From Erythrobacter sp. SD-21 (GTDB lineage: Bacteria > Pseudomonadota > Alphaproteobacteria > Sphingomonadales > Sphingomonadaceae), in contig NZ_ABCG01000002.1 of assembly GCF_000181515.1 (NCBI RefSeq), positions 310,001-374,000 of the forward strand: DNA of 64,000 bases, written 5' to 3'. The translations under genes and the position numbers were made by a program. The notes beneath the pieces were generated by a model, which ran no database searches, was not told the DNA's origin, and saw nothing but the letters and a program-made list of their open reading frames with translations. Of the stretch, positions 28,443 to 37,485 are shown piece after piece; position 1 is the first letter of the stretch; each line of letters begins with the position of its first letter.

Positions 28443-29995
28443 CAGAGGACGCCCAGCTCCTTGAGGTAGCCGTTCATCTTCTGGCGCGTTTCGGCCAGTT
28501 CCTTCTCCAGCTCCTCGATCTCGGCCTGGACCGCCGCGATGTCGATTTCCTCCTCGGGCTCGAAGGTGTCGACGTAGCGCGGAATGTTGAGGTTGTAGCC
28601 GTTCTCGGCGATCTGCTCGCGCGTGATGACACTGGCGTAGCGTTCGACATCCTCACGCGCGCGCCACGTATCGACGATCTTGTTCAGGTGATCCTTCGAC
28701 AGCTCGTTTTGCTTCTTGCCCGGCACGAATTCGCGGCTGGCATCGATGAAGAGGACGTCATCGGCATCCTCGCGCGCGCCACCCTTTTCGCGGGCGCGGT
28801 CGAAGATTACCATGCAGACCGGAATGCCGGTCGAAGGAAAGAGTTGCGCGGGGAGGCCAACCACACCGTCGAGCAGGTTCTCCTCAATCAGCGCCTGCCT
28901 GATCTTGCCCTCGGCTCCGCTTCGGAAGAGCACACCATGCGGCGCGATGACAGCTACACGGCCTTCACGCGGCTTGGCGCTCTCGACCATGTGGCTGATG
29001 AACGCATAGTCCCCGCGGGACTTCGGCGGCACGCCGCGATGATAGCGGTTGAAGCGATCGTCGCCTGCAACCTCATGCCCCCATTTCTTGAGCGAGAAGG
29101 GCGGGTTGGCAATGATCCTGTCGAACCGCATCAGCGCGTCGCCATTGACGAACTTCGGATTGGTGAGCGTGTCGCCCCATTCGATCCGCGCATTGTCGAG
29201 CCCGTGGAGGAACATGTTCATCCGGGCGAGCGCCTGGGTCTGGTTCGTGGCCTCCTGTCCAAAAACCTGCGCATTTGCTTGGCTTGCATGTTCCTTGCCC
29301 TCGATACCGGCGACATATTCGGCCGCGCGGACCAACAAAGTGGATGAACCACAGGCTGGATCGAGGATCTTGTTGCCAGGTTGAGGATCGGCCAACCGCA
29401 CCAGTAATTCCGAAACCTTGCGCGGCGTGAAGAACTCACCCGCCTTCTTGCCGGCGTCAGATGCGAAGCGGGAAATCAGGTAGATGTATGTCTCGCCAAT
29501 TACATCCTCCGCATTATCCTCACCACCAAATCGGGAGGGCGAGAAATCGAGCGCAGGACGCGCGAAGTTGTCGAACAGATCCTTGATCCGTCGATTGCGA
29601 TCCGCCGTTTCGCCAAGATTGGTTCGGCTGTTGTAGTCCGTTTCGCTTAGCACGCCTTCCAGTTTCGCGATGTTAGCTTGCTCGATTGCCTCTAGCGCAA
29701 CATTAACCTGCTCGCCGATGTTGTCGGCGTTACGGTTCGGATAGAGATCGTGGAAACTCGAGCCTTCTGGGATCTGGAACCGGAAACGGGAAAGACGCCG
29801 TGCAACACGCTCACTGTCCCCCGCATACTGGTCTTCGGCAGCTTTCCTTTCGTCCGCCCAAAGGTCGCTTAGAAACTTCCAAAACAGAAAAACAAGGATG
29901 TAATCCTTATAAGCTGATGGATCGATCGTGCCGCGAAACGTATCGCAGGCATCCCACGCGGCTTTATTGACATCCGATTGCTTGATTGCGGGCAC
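28442..29995 (-). CDS. hsdM: Type I DNA methyltransferase, M subunit
   Basis: A 517-aa HsdM with an N-terminal helical domain ('AWDACDTFRGTIDPSAYKDY') and an N6-adenine methyltransferase domain. The SAM motif 'ILDPACGSSTLLVRAAEYV' lies near residue 212 and catalytic 'NPPF' near 296. A C-terminal coiled coil ends the protein, matching HsdS-binding helices. It modifies the host's own sites and is the core of the restriction complex. It is followed by rhuM and preceded by the half-size S-like gene with a 2-bp gap. Confidence 0.97.
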   Translation of the reverse strand: MPAIKQSDVNKAAWDACDTFRGTIDPSAYKDYILVFLFWKFLSDLWADERKAAEDQYAGDSERVARRLSRFRFQIPEGSSFHDLYPNRNADNIGEQVNVALEAIEQANIAKLEGVLSETDYNSRTNLGETADRNRRIKDLFDNFARPALDFSPSRFGGEDNAEDVIGETYIYLISRFASDAGKKAGEFFTPRKVSELLVRLADPQPGNKILDPACGSSTLLVRAAEYVAGIEGKEHASQANAQVFGQEATNQTQALARMNMFLHGLDNARIEWGDTLTNPKFVNGDALMRFDRIIANPPFSLKKWGHEVAGDDRFNRYHRGVPPKSRGDYAFISHMVESAKPREGRVAVIAPHGVLFRSGAEGKIRQALIEENLLDGVVGLPAQLFPSTGIPVCMVIFDRAREKGGAREDADDVLFIDASREFVPGKKQNELSKDHLNKIVDTWRAREDVERYASVITREQIAENGYNLNIPRYVDTFEPEEEIDIAAVQAEIEELEKELAETRQKMNGYLKELGVL

Positions 29996-29997
29996 TA

Positions 29998-30591
29998 CTA
30001 GTCCTCTCGTCCTGGGCCACTCAGGAATTGCGCGGCGGCTTGGGTCATCACTTCTTCGAATACGGTTTCTCTGCGAACGGCAATGCTTCGCTCGAGCTTT
30101 GCGATCTTCCGGCCAGCTACACCGGCTCGCACGAACATTTCAGCCGACTGCGGCGGAAATAGAGGCACCTCCAATCTTCGGAGTGCTGGTAGCGGAAGCC
30201 TGAATGCGTGACTTCCGACGCGATGGACTGCTAACTTGGACTGCGTGCTTTCGAGATTGAACCACAGCGACAGCGCGAGCGCTCCAATCTGGTCTGGGTG
30301 ACGAAGCCTGATTACAGCCACGTCGAGCGAGGCATAAACAGGCAGGCCTTGAAACTTCGCTGCGGTAAAGACTGAGGTCCCATTCCGCTTACCCCTCAGC
30401 GAGATCAGGATGTCCGAATCTTCCAAGCGCGCATCCTCGCCAGCCGGAGCAACCGCTGCCAAATCTGTGCTGATAACCACCTGAGCGCCGACGTCGCCCA
30501 CCATGACAGCCAGAGCGCCACAGCCAGACCGGTCGACTGAGATGCCACTGTATACTGAGGCTATAGACTCAAGTGGGTAATTTTTACTCAT
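29998..30591 (-). CDS. Half-size HsdS-like protein, single target-recognition domain
   Basis: A 197-aa protein that reads as one half of an HsdS. 'LEDSDILISLRGKRNGTSVF' and 'GLPVYASLDVAVIRL' match TRD strands, and the C-terminus ('FPPQSAEMFVRAGVAGRKIA' onwards) is the usual spacer helix. It is first in the hsd operon, immediately before hsdM, while a full hsdS lies after rhuM. It may dimerise to give an alternative specificity, modulate the main S subunit, or be a duplicated relic. The start codon ATG 30591 is followed by a normal TRD N-terminus ('YPLESIASVYSGIS'). Confidence 0.7.
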   Translation of the reverse strand: MSKNYPLESIASVYSGISVDRSGCGALAVMVGDVGAQVVISTDLAAVAPAGEDARLEDSDILISLRGKRNGTSVFTAAKFQGLPVYASLDVAVIRLRHPDQIGALALSLWFNLESTQSKLAVHRVGSHAFRLPLPALRRLEVPLFPPQSAEMFVRAGVAGRKIAKLERSIAVRRETVFEEVMTQAAAQFLSGPGRED

Positions 30592-30733
30592 GGATCGCCG
30601 ATCTAACGACCAAAGCGGTTAAGTCAATGGATTTGCGATCCAACCTAAAATTCGGGTCATTCGGCCCCGCTTGGCGTAGAAAGGAGTCGATGAGTGAGGC
30701 GGTCCAACGCCGGCAGCTGTAGCTTTTGGGGCG

Positions 30734-31387
30734 TCAGGGAGCGCCCTCCAGAATGCTCACGTTTTCTGCATGGTCTGCATAGGGGATCAATATCTCTGCC
30801 TCGCTTCGGTCGTTGAGAAAGGCGAATGCCTCATTCTCATCTACGCTGCGCGACACGATCACGGGTTCACCTTTGGCTCCCCAGCTGCGAGGCCACTCGT
30901 TCGCATAAAAGGAGGCTACCTCACGGTCGAGCGTCCAACTCACGCCAGATGCGACTTCGTCGACCGTGCCCGTCCCGCCACGATAAACGGTCAGCGGGAA
31001 AGCCATTGCCTTCAATTCCCGCGCCTCAGCGTCCGACATGAGAGAGACGCCCCATTCCTCGATAAACTCGTCCATGCTGAACGCCCAGGCGTCTCGCAGT
31101 CTCGCTGCAGCGCTTGTCACATATGAACCCACTCGGGCTCCGCCGGTGTAGGGCTCGCTATCCCAAGCATGGCGCAGGGCTCCGCTCACCATGGCGTGAT
31201 TAAGTTCTTCCCCATCCAGCCAGTTGTCGAGAATCCTGGCGATCAGATCGACCCGTGCGCCATCGTCGAGGCGAAGGAAGATGGAAGCACCTTTCTCTCG
31301 ATCATCTGCTCGGGCTTTGACACCCTGGCGGCCGACCTTGAAGAAATCCTCTGCGTGCTGCAGTTCATATTCAACAGTTTCGTTCAA
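30734..31387 (-). CDS. Candidate R-S-E ADP-ribosyltransferase, orphan
   Basis: About 217 aa. I recognise no named family. The C-terminal 90 residues have the order expected of an R-S-E ADP-ribosyltransferase: Arg in 'LTVYRGG', a Ser-Trp-Thr in 'ASGVSWTLDREVASFYA', then 'RSEAEILIP' with Glu-x-Glu. The N-terminal half is helical. If real, it would transfer ADP-ribose from NAD to a protein, nucleic acid or small molecule. I take TTG 31387, which has GGGAG spaced 7 nt upstream; a GTG at 31486 is in frame but less supported. It lies just upstream of the restriction operon on the same strand, so it may act as a phage-defence toxin. Confidence 0.45.
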   Translation of the reverse strand: MNETVEYELQHAEDFFKVGRQGVKARADDREKGASIFLRLDDGARVDLIARILDNWLDGEELNHAMVSGALRHAWDSEPYTGGARVGSYVTSAAARLRDAWAFSMDEFIEEWGVSLMSDAEARELKAMAFPLTVYRGGTGTVDEVASGVSWTLDREVASFYANEWPRSWGAKGEPVIVSRSVDENEAFAFLNDRSEAEILIPYADHAENVSILEGAP

Positions 31388-31945
31388 GATATTGCTCCCT
31401 CTGATTTCAGCAGGGTGGCCGCAAGATATTGAGATTTTGTTGAATTTCGGACTCTGCCAATCGCGATTTCGCTTGGTGGTGGCCACTCAAGCGCACAATC
31501 GACAAAGCCTATCGAACGAGTTCTATCATGAACGTCGCGGGGATTTGGCATGGCCCTTCCGACCCGCGTCAGCAGGGTGTCCCACCTGCAATGAGTGCAG
31601 CGTCGTCTCCGTGTCCGGAGGGTGGCTTACTTGCTATAAACGAAGTTCACCCCCCATGTCCGGAGGGTGGCTTACTTGCTATAAAGTATAAGGCATTTGA
31701 GCAGACCAAGCGCCTCACTCCAGTTCGAGGCCTGACAAGGGTTCCTACCCTAAATTTATGGGCGCAATAGGGCAGGAAGGTCCTCCTTCGTCGAACCTGC
31801 CTGCTTTGCTTCTTAACATTCAGAAGTATCTGCGCGCGATCTGCGCTAAGATCAATCTGTGTTCACCCGAACATTTCCGCATACGCAAGTGAAATCGGCC
31901 ATTTTCCCGGTTTCATCATAATCGTCGCCACCCGATATTAACGGA
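31388..31945. other. Noncoding region upstream of the relaxase gene
   Basis: About 560 bp between the ART-like gene (minus strand) and the relaxase (plus strand). It holds a pair of 29-bp direct repeats, a short inverted repeat (GCAGG 31572-31576 with CCTGC 31585-31589) and AT-rich DNA before the relaxase start. No protein-coding frame is convincing. Position and content suit a transfer origin plus divergent promoters. Confidence 0.5.
31612..31685 (-). repeat. 29-bp direct repeat pair, candidate oriT nic region
   Basis: Two identical 29-bp copies lie at 31612-31640 and 31657-31685, 45 bp apart start to start. On the minus strand each reads AGTAAGCCACCCTCCGG near its end, which resembles the nic core TAAGTGCGCCCT of RSF1010-type (MOBQ) transfer origins with one gap. 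The relaxase encoded 260 bp away is of the MobA/MobL type that acts on such sites. The duplication of a nic-like core is unusual. This is inference from motif likeness and position. Confidence 0.4.
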
Positions 31946-34900
31946 ATGACCGATAAGAAAATCACCACGCGGCAAGCTCATGCGCAACTGCGGCAAGTAG
32001 AGCGTCTCGTCTCCGCCCTGATGCGTGGCCCCAACCTCGACGCGGCCATGGTCGTCGCCATCCGCAAATCCGGGCCTAGTGCTGAACTTTTGGCCCGCAT
32101 GAATTTGCAGAATGCGGTAATCCAGGCCCCGAACCTTTTGCCCGACCCATTGAATAAAGATTTACACATCACCGGCAAAGTCGGAGGGCTGGCGAAGCGC
32201 CGCCGCGCCGCAGTTGGAGAATGGGGCTCGGGGCCGAACCACCATCAGCGCACGAATCTCATGTATCCCGTTTCGCGTCCATCCCGACCGCGCGGACCTG
32301 ATGGCGGCCGCTCATTCCATATGCGCGAAGAAATCATGCACACGGTCAAGCAGGGTGCTCGCTCCGTCAAACAGGCGCGACAAGATTATACGTTGGACGC
32401 GAGCAAGGTCCCCATCTCCGAAGCAATGCTCGGCGGAAGCTATTTGGAACGCGGCCTATATCTGTTTCGGGATACCGTATCCGTCGACCATAATGGCTAC
32501 CGCCTCGCTCTGACCTCGCTCGGCAATGGAAACGATGCGGTGATCGATGGCTGGCAACTCATCGAGAGCACCGAAATTCGGCGTGTCGGCAAGCCAATCG
32601 AGCGACACCTCACCATCGATTTATCCAAATCGGAAGATCTCGGTTTCTGGCAGGCGATTAAGAAACAGCCGAAAGCACCCGACAGCCTAATCGAATTTCT
32701 CGATTCGGGTGACGACAGTGTGAGATTCACAGGTGATGAGGCGATGTTGGTCGAGTGCTTCCTTCGTAAGAACGGCTGGCACAATCGAAATTCGAAGAAA
32801 CGTAAAGACGTGATATTTCATCTCGGCCGACAGGTCATCACGCAGCGCCGGCTCGTATTCGAACTTCCTACCGGCATGCCGTTAGCCGCTATCGAGCGCA
32901 TCACTCGCAGCCTCGCGAAAGAGTTTTCGGACCGCGATCTTCCTTTTGTCCTGGTGGTTCACAAACCAGACGAGACCAATGACGATCGGAATTGGCACGT
33001 CCATTTGGATTATCATCACAGGCCGATGAGGCGCTTCGATCCCGCGAAATATCAGCTTGACCCAGTCCCGCCCCCAAAGAAGGTCACGGCCCCGGACAAT
33101 AAGGAGATCAACAAAGGTGAGAAGGCTTATGCAAAATATTGCTTGGCGCTAAAAGCCCTAGCCAACCCGGATCCGTCATGGACCGGGAAATGGGACAGTG
33201 AGATTGAATACGAGTATCGAACGCCCAGCGGCCGGAAGAAGAAGGCCTTCCCGTTCATCCAGGATACTCATCCGGTATTCCGCGAGGACGGCAAGTGGCT
33301 CAAGACGCTTCGCAGCAAATACGCCGACATCATAAACGCCGAACTTGTCCGAGAAAATCTTCCAGATCGCTTTGATCCTCGCAGCTTCGAAGATCGCAAC
33401 ATCGACAAGATCCCGGATGCACATCTCAACACTTCGAAAACACGCTGCGAAAGGACCGGTCGCCCTACACTCGAGGGGGCAATGAATGAGCAGTGCCAAT
33501 GGAATTACGAGGTAAGTGAACTTCGTAAGCGCCATCCGGGCGGGGATCGACCAAATGGCGATCCTCTCGCGGTCGCTGGTTACATATCCGCATATCTCGA
33601 ACTGCTTAGGATGCGGCTTCGCTCGCGCAGCGAATACGTGCTGAAGTTTGCCGACCAAGAAACGGAGTGGGATAGTCGGCCCAGTCCCACGCCCTCATCG
33701 GTGCGGCGAAATAAACGAGGCGACTACAGACCAGAAGCACTTGCCCCAGACGCTAGCGCAATGCTCAATCGGATTGACGACATATGGCCGCACATCGCGC
33801 AAGGGCTGGAGAACCTCGCTGGACGCATTCGATCGGTGGTCCCGCAACACCAAGCACGAGAGGCTACAACTTCTAGTTCAATGACCCCCACCGCGGCGGC
33901 TAAACATCCGTGCCAGGCTGGGAATGAAGATGCCGACCAGGCGAACGCTCACGCGCCTTTAGTGGCGTCAACCAAGCTTATTTCAGATCCTCCGCTCAAG
34001 CAGGAGGTGATAGCGCCTTCTAAACCGCCACAATCTTTCGATGTGATGCTTCGGAAAATGCGCGAAAGCCGCGTCGCTTTCAGCATCAGCCAAACATACG
34101 AACAGGACAAGAAGGTGCTGATCGCTTCGGTGGCTGACCGTGATGCATCAGCCATTGGCCTGCCTCGCAGAATTATCGCTCGCCTACCTCAGGAACGTGC
34201 CGACCTCATGTCGCTGCTCGACGAGCGGGCAAATATCGATGCGCCTTCAACAAAAACGCAGCGTGCGGCTGTGGAACCTGATGGAAGCGCTGTCTCGCCC
34301 CGCGTGACAGACATTGCGGAGGCTTCGCCTAAGGTTGCTGATCAAGATCGGGATCGCGAGGGACAGCCTCGGAAGCACACGCTCCCAGACACCACTAAGC
34401 AGCAGAGTGATACTTCGCCGTCGACAAGGCCGCCTATCGAAAAGCTTGAGAAGCAGCCAGCCGCACCATTCGTTTTCGACGCAAAATTCCCTGACCGGAA
34501 AAGCAGCGTTAAGGCAAGTGTGGCGAATTCAAGTCCTGCCCATAATCGCGCCGAGCTCGGTGGTGCAAAGCCCAGGTCCACGCCTTCCGCTAATCCACGG
34601 ATGCGTCAGACACAGACGCCAATTGCGCAAGCTTCCGCCCCTAAGCCGAAGCCCAGCAAATCAATCGTGAGCCAGAATCCTACGGCGCTCACAGCGGCAG
34701 ATCGCAATCAGATGGAGACCAAACCGTTTTATCTGATCAAGCAACCCGCCGGCTCGTTCCTTGTTTGCTCCAACAAGGCCCCTTCTTCGCTAGTTTCCGC
34801 AGCATCGGACTCGCGCTACGCCATCAATTTCGAAGAGTGGCTTCGACGCCAGCAGTCCGAGCAACAGGAAATCGCGGAGCTATTCACGCGGTCGAGATAC

Positions 34901-35125
34901 TCCGACACATCGGAAACCGATCGGGCGGTCGCGAGCGGCAAGGCAGACCCTCGTCTGACCGAACTCTGGAAGCGCTGGGAGAATACCCCGCTTCTCAACA
35001 ATGCCGTCTCGCTAGGGATGACGATGCGACGCGAAGCCGAACGCGAGGAGGTCAAATCCGCGAAACGCGAGCGCGAATTACAGCGCCAGGCGGTAATTGC
35101 TCAGCAATTCGGGCGTAGCATTTGA
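31946..35125 (+). CDS. MobA/MobL-type relaxase
   Basis: A 1059-aa protein. The best-recognised segment is about residues 305-355: 'RRLVFELPTGMPLAAIERIT' followed by a metal-binding 'NWHVHLDYHHRP' (His-x-His near 350), as in MobA/MobL (MOBQ) relaxases. These nick oriT, attach covalently by a Tyr and lead the strand through a conjugation channel. I cannot assign the catalytic Tyr by eye. The long C-terminal part (from about 620) is hydrophilic and low complexity until a helical end. The N-terminal 300 residues precede the relaxase motifs and may be a separate domain. No mobB or mobC partner was recognised. Confidence 0.7.
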   Translation: MTDKKITTRQAHAQLRQVERLVSALMRGPNLDAAMVVAIRKSGPSAELLARMNLQNAVIQAPNLLPDPLNKDLHITGKVGGLAKRRRAAVGEWGSGPNHHQRTNLMYPVSRPSRPRGPDGGRSFHMREEIMHTVKQGARSVKQARQDYTLDASKVPISEAMLGGSYLERGLYLFRDTVSVDHNGYRLALTSLGNGNDAVIDGWQLIESTEIRRVGKPIERHLTIDLSKSEDLGFWQAIKKQPKAPDSLIEFLDSGDDSVRFTGDEAMLVECFLRKNGWHNRNSKKRKDVIFHLGRQVITQRRLVFELPTGMPLAAIERITRSLAKEFSDRDLPFVLVVHKPDETNDDRNWHVHLDYHHRPMRRFDPAKYQLDPVPPPKKVTAPDNKEINKGEKAYAKYCLALKALANPDPSWTGKWDSEIEYEYRTPSGRKKKAFPFIQDTHPVFREDGKWLKTLRSKYADIINAELVRENLPDRFDPRSFEDRNIDKIPDAHLNTSKTRCERTGRPTLEGAMNEQCQWNYEVSELRKRHPGGDRPNGDPLAVAGYISAYLELLRMRLRSRSEYVLKFADQETEWDSRPSPTPSSVRRNKRGDYRPEALAPDASAMLNRIDDIWPHIAQGLENLAGRIRSVVPQHQAREATTSSSMTPTAAAKHPCQAGNEDADQANAHAPLVASTKLISDPPLKQEVIAPSKPPQSFDVMLRKMRESRVAFSISQTYEQDKKVLIASVADRDASAIGLPRRIIARLPQERADLMSLLDERANIDAPSTKTQRAAVEPDGSAVSPRVTDIAEASPKVADQDRDREGQPRKHTLPDTTKQQSDTSPSTRPPIEKLEKQPAAPFVFDAKFPDRKSSVKASVANSSPAHNRAELGGAKPRSTPSANPRMRQTQTPIAQASAPKPKPSKSIVSQNPTALTAADRNQMETKPFYLIKQPAGSFLVCSNKAPSSLVSAASDSRYAINFEEWLRRQQSEQQEIAELFTRSRYSDTSETDRAVASGKADPRLTELWKRWENTPLLNNAVSLGMTMRREAEREEVKSAKRERELQRQAVIAQQFGRSI

Positions 35126-35281
35126 TCCCATGCTGACTGACCTCGGCCTGTATCCGCATTGGGAAAAGGCGCGGCCGGAAAGCCCGCGCAAGAACTAGGG
35201 AAGGACGCTGTCCGTGAGGACAGCGGAGTGAACGGAAAAACGCCTTCGGCTGTCCTCGTCACCAACGACGAGGAACTGAAC

Positions 35282-36187
35282 ATGAATACTAAAAACTGCT
35301 CTTCAGAGGATAGCGATGCCGGTGACGGCAACCGCATTCTGCGCCGTATCACTCCCCTTTCGAAATGGCCAAATCTACCAGGCGAGCCACATTGTAAAAT
35401 CTGCGTGATCGACCTCGAAACCGAAGGCTTCGATGCGCAATATCACCACATCCTAGAATTCGCCGGCGCCATGATCGAAGTCGATCGCCAAGGCCGTATC
35501 CTGTCCGTCGAAGGACCCAAGGGTGGATTCAACGACCCGGGCCGACCGATCGAGCGCAAGATTGCGGAACTCACCGGCATCACCGACGAGATGGTCGCAG
35601 GCGTGCGCCTCAGCCCCAGAAAGCTTGCCGACTGGATCGGGCAGGCTGACGCATGCCTCAGCTTCAATGCTGCTTTCGACCGCGTGCATCTTGAAGAACT
35701 GGTGCCGGAGGTCGGCAAGATGGCGTGGATCTGCGCCATGGCAGATGTGAACTGGCGGCGGCTCGGCTTCGATGGCCGCGCGCAAGCATACCTCGCCATG
35801 CAAGCCGGTCTCTTCAATGACAACGCTCACCGCGCCACGGATGATGTGGAGACGCTCGTCAGCCTGCTGAGCCACAGCTTGGATGACGGATGGACAGTGC
35901 TCTCCCACGCGATGGAAGGCGCGCGAACGAAGACCTGGCGCTTCGAAGCCACGCAACTGCCTTACCGGTTCAAGGACGATGTGAAGCGGCGTGGCTACCG
36001 CTTCTCTGGCCTCAACAAGGTTTGGCACACGCTCGTGCGCGAAGATGAGTTCGACGAGGAACTTGCCTGGTATCGCGGACTGACGGGCGAGGATCCGTCC
36101 ATCGTGCCGGTCAACGCCTTCGAGCGCTACCGAGCAGATTGGAACTGGAACGCGGTCAAGCCGAAACGGCATTCTTTGGGAGGATGA
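35282..36187 (+). CDS. DnaQ-like (DEDDh) 3'-5' exonuclease
   Basis: A 301-aa protein. DEDDh motifs are in order: 'VIDLETEGFD' (Asp and Glu), 'FNAAFDRVHL' (Asp) and 'HRATDDVETL' (His and Asp), all in the first 200 residues. The C-terminal third is unlike known domains. The family removes 3'-terminal nucleotides from DNA or RNA. The ATG at 35282 has GAGGAA 6-11 bp upstream and is preferred over a TTG at 35159. It leads a plus-strand run of four genes in the element and follows the relaxase. Confidence 0.85.
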   Translation: MNTKNCSSEDSDAGDGNRILRRITPLSKWPNLPGEPHCKICVIDLETEGFDAQYHHILEFAGAMIEVDRQGRILSVEGPKGGFNDPGRPIERKIAELTGITDEMVAGVRLSPRKLADWIGQADACLSFNAAFDRVHLEELVPEVGKMAWICAMADVNWRRLGFDGRAQAYLAMQAGLFNDNAHRATDDVETLVSLLSHSLDDGWTVLSHAMEGARTKTWRFEATQLPYRFKDDVKRRGYRFSGLNKVWHTLVREDEFDEELAWYRGLTGEDPSIVPVNAFERYRADWNWNAVKPKRHSLGG

Positions 36188-36266
36188 GAAGATCTGAGCA
36201 GGATCCTGTGAAGGGAAAATGCTTCGGCCGGGCACGGCCGCAAACTCCATCCGAAGGAATATATCT

Positions 36267-36800
36267 ATGACGAATATGAATGACCGCGGCGTGCAGCATC
36301 GCAAGCGCCGCATGATGGCGCTGCGCTCACTGTTGGGCTTCCCTGATGTGGCCCCAGTTTCCAGTGGCCTCGCATTTGCCGCGGTAGACGAACCGACCGA
36401 CGCACTAATGTCGGGTCTGGCGCAAAAGGCTATCGCAGAGCGGCAGGACACGTTGCTTCAATGCTATGCCTCGATAGCAGCGGAAGAAGTAATGGTGACA
36501 GTCCTGGTTCTGCGCACACCGCTGGGTGCGGAATTGCTGCCTGTCGAGCTGATCGAGCGCAGCAAGGCGAAGCCGCTAGAACTGATCACCATGGACCGGA
36601 AGCGCTGCTTCTCTCTCGATAGCCGCTGGCAGCTGCGTGAAAAGAAGGTGCTGCGTCAATCGAGGCTGCATGAAGCTTTGGCTGCAGCGCAGGTCCGCCA
36701 CAAAGCGATGCTCGCTAATACCAATGGTGAGCAAGCGAAGTGGGATCCCCAGATCGTGATCTTCCAGGACGGTCCAAATCCCTTGGCCACTAACCAGTAA
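36267..36800 (+). CDS. Hypothetical protein
   Basis: A 177-aa protein of unknown family. It has an Arg/Lys-rich start ('RGVQHRKRRMMALRSLLGF'), a helical middle with 'EEVMVTVLVLRTPLGAELLP' and a charged C-terminus. The ATG at 36267 is preceded by GAAGGAAT. It lies 79 bp after the DEDDh exonuclease and before another unknown gene, so it is probably part of one island operon that ends with the second exonuclease-like gene. Confidence 0.55.
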   Translation: MTNMNDRGVQHRKRRMMALRSLLGFPDVAPVSSGLAFAAVDEPTDALMSGLAQKAIAERQDTLLQCYASIAAEEVMVTVLVLRTPLGAELLPVELIERSKAKPLELITMDRKRCFSLDSRWQLREKKVLRQSRLHEALAAAQVRHKAMLANTNGEQAKWDPQIVIFQDGPNPLATNQ

Positions 36801-36878
36801 CACATCCTCAAACTCTGTTCGCGTGCGGGCGGTGTCTCTTTCGAGATGCCGCCCGCGGCGCATGAAGGGAAGGCAAAA

Positions 36879-37445
36879 ATGCTTGAACACCCCAACCACG
36901 TTCTGGCGATCTCGACAGTGCGTCTCGGCGACAGAACGCGCATAGGTCACCGTGGGCCAATCGTCTGCGTCGGCACTCTGTCCGTAGAGCGAGCCACTGA
37001 CGAGGAGGCGCGGTTCGCGGCGACCCACGTGCTGTTTGACCCAGAGGACGACTGGAGAGCTCCAGGCGCACACATCCGCTGTCTCCTGCACCCCCACAGT
37101 TACGCTCTCGGTTGCAGAGCGCGTATTCGGACTCGGAATGAACGCCTGCGAAGTTCCGGTTCGGCTTCATACGAAGAGCTTCCCGGCACGGCCCATCTCC
37201 CGCCACTCCAACGTCATGTCATCTGGGCGCGTGAGGAAACGCTGGCAGACCTCGCTCGAGAGAATGGCCTGAACATTAGCGAGCGGCCGCGAGATTTATT
37301 GCAGGCCAAGCGTGAAGCAGCAGACCGCGCACAGGCGGTTTGGCTCATGGCCCTAGGCTTTGTGCGGCACCCTGAAGAACGAAGCCATCTCTACGCGGCA
37401 TGGCAAGCCTGGTCCGCACTTCAGCACGCTGCTGTCCCCTTCTGA
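36879..37445 (+). CDS. Hypothetical protein
   Basis: A 188-aa protein without recognisable domains. The N-terminal part is mixed beta-like ('VLAISTVRLGDRTRIGHRGP'); the C-terminal part is helical ('AREETLADLARENGLNISER'). The ATG at 36879 has GGGAAGG 7-13 bp upstream and is preferred to an in-frame ATG at 36846. It sits between the first unknown gene and the second exonuclease-like gene, with short gaps that suggest shared transcription. Confidence 0.5.
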   Translation: MLEHPNHVLAISTVRLGDRTRIGHRGPIVCVGTLSVERATDEEARFAATHVLFDPEDDWRAPGAHIRCLLHPHSYALGCRARIRTRNERLRSSGSASYEELPGTAHLPPLQRHVIWAREETLADLARENGLNISERPRDLLQAKREAADRAQAVWLMALGFVRHPEERSHLYAAWQAWSALQHAAVPF

Positions 37446-37485
37446 ACAATAGGAATTGCGCTCGCCAGCGGAAAGGAAAATTACA

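Noticed and set aside
31528-31770. Small plus-strand frame with a repeated Cys-Pro-Glu-Gly-Gly-Leu-Leu-Ala-Ile peptide
   Set aside because: The peptide repeat is only the translation of the 29-bp DNA repeat; other frames repeat equally and the site is better explained as oriT or regulatory DNA.
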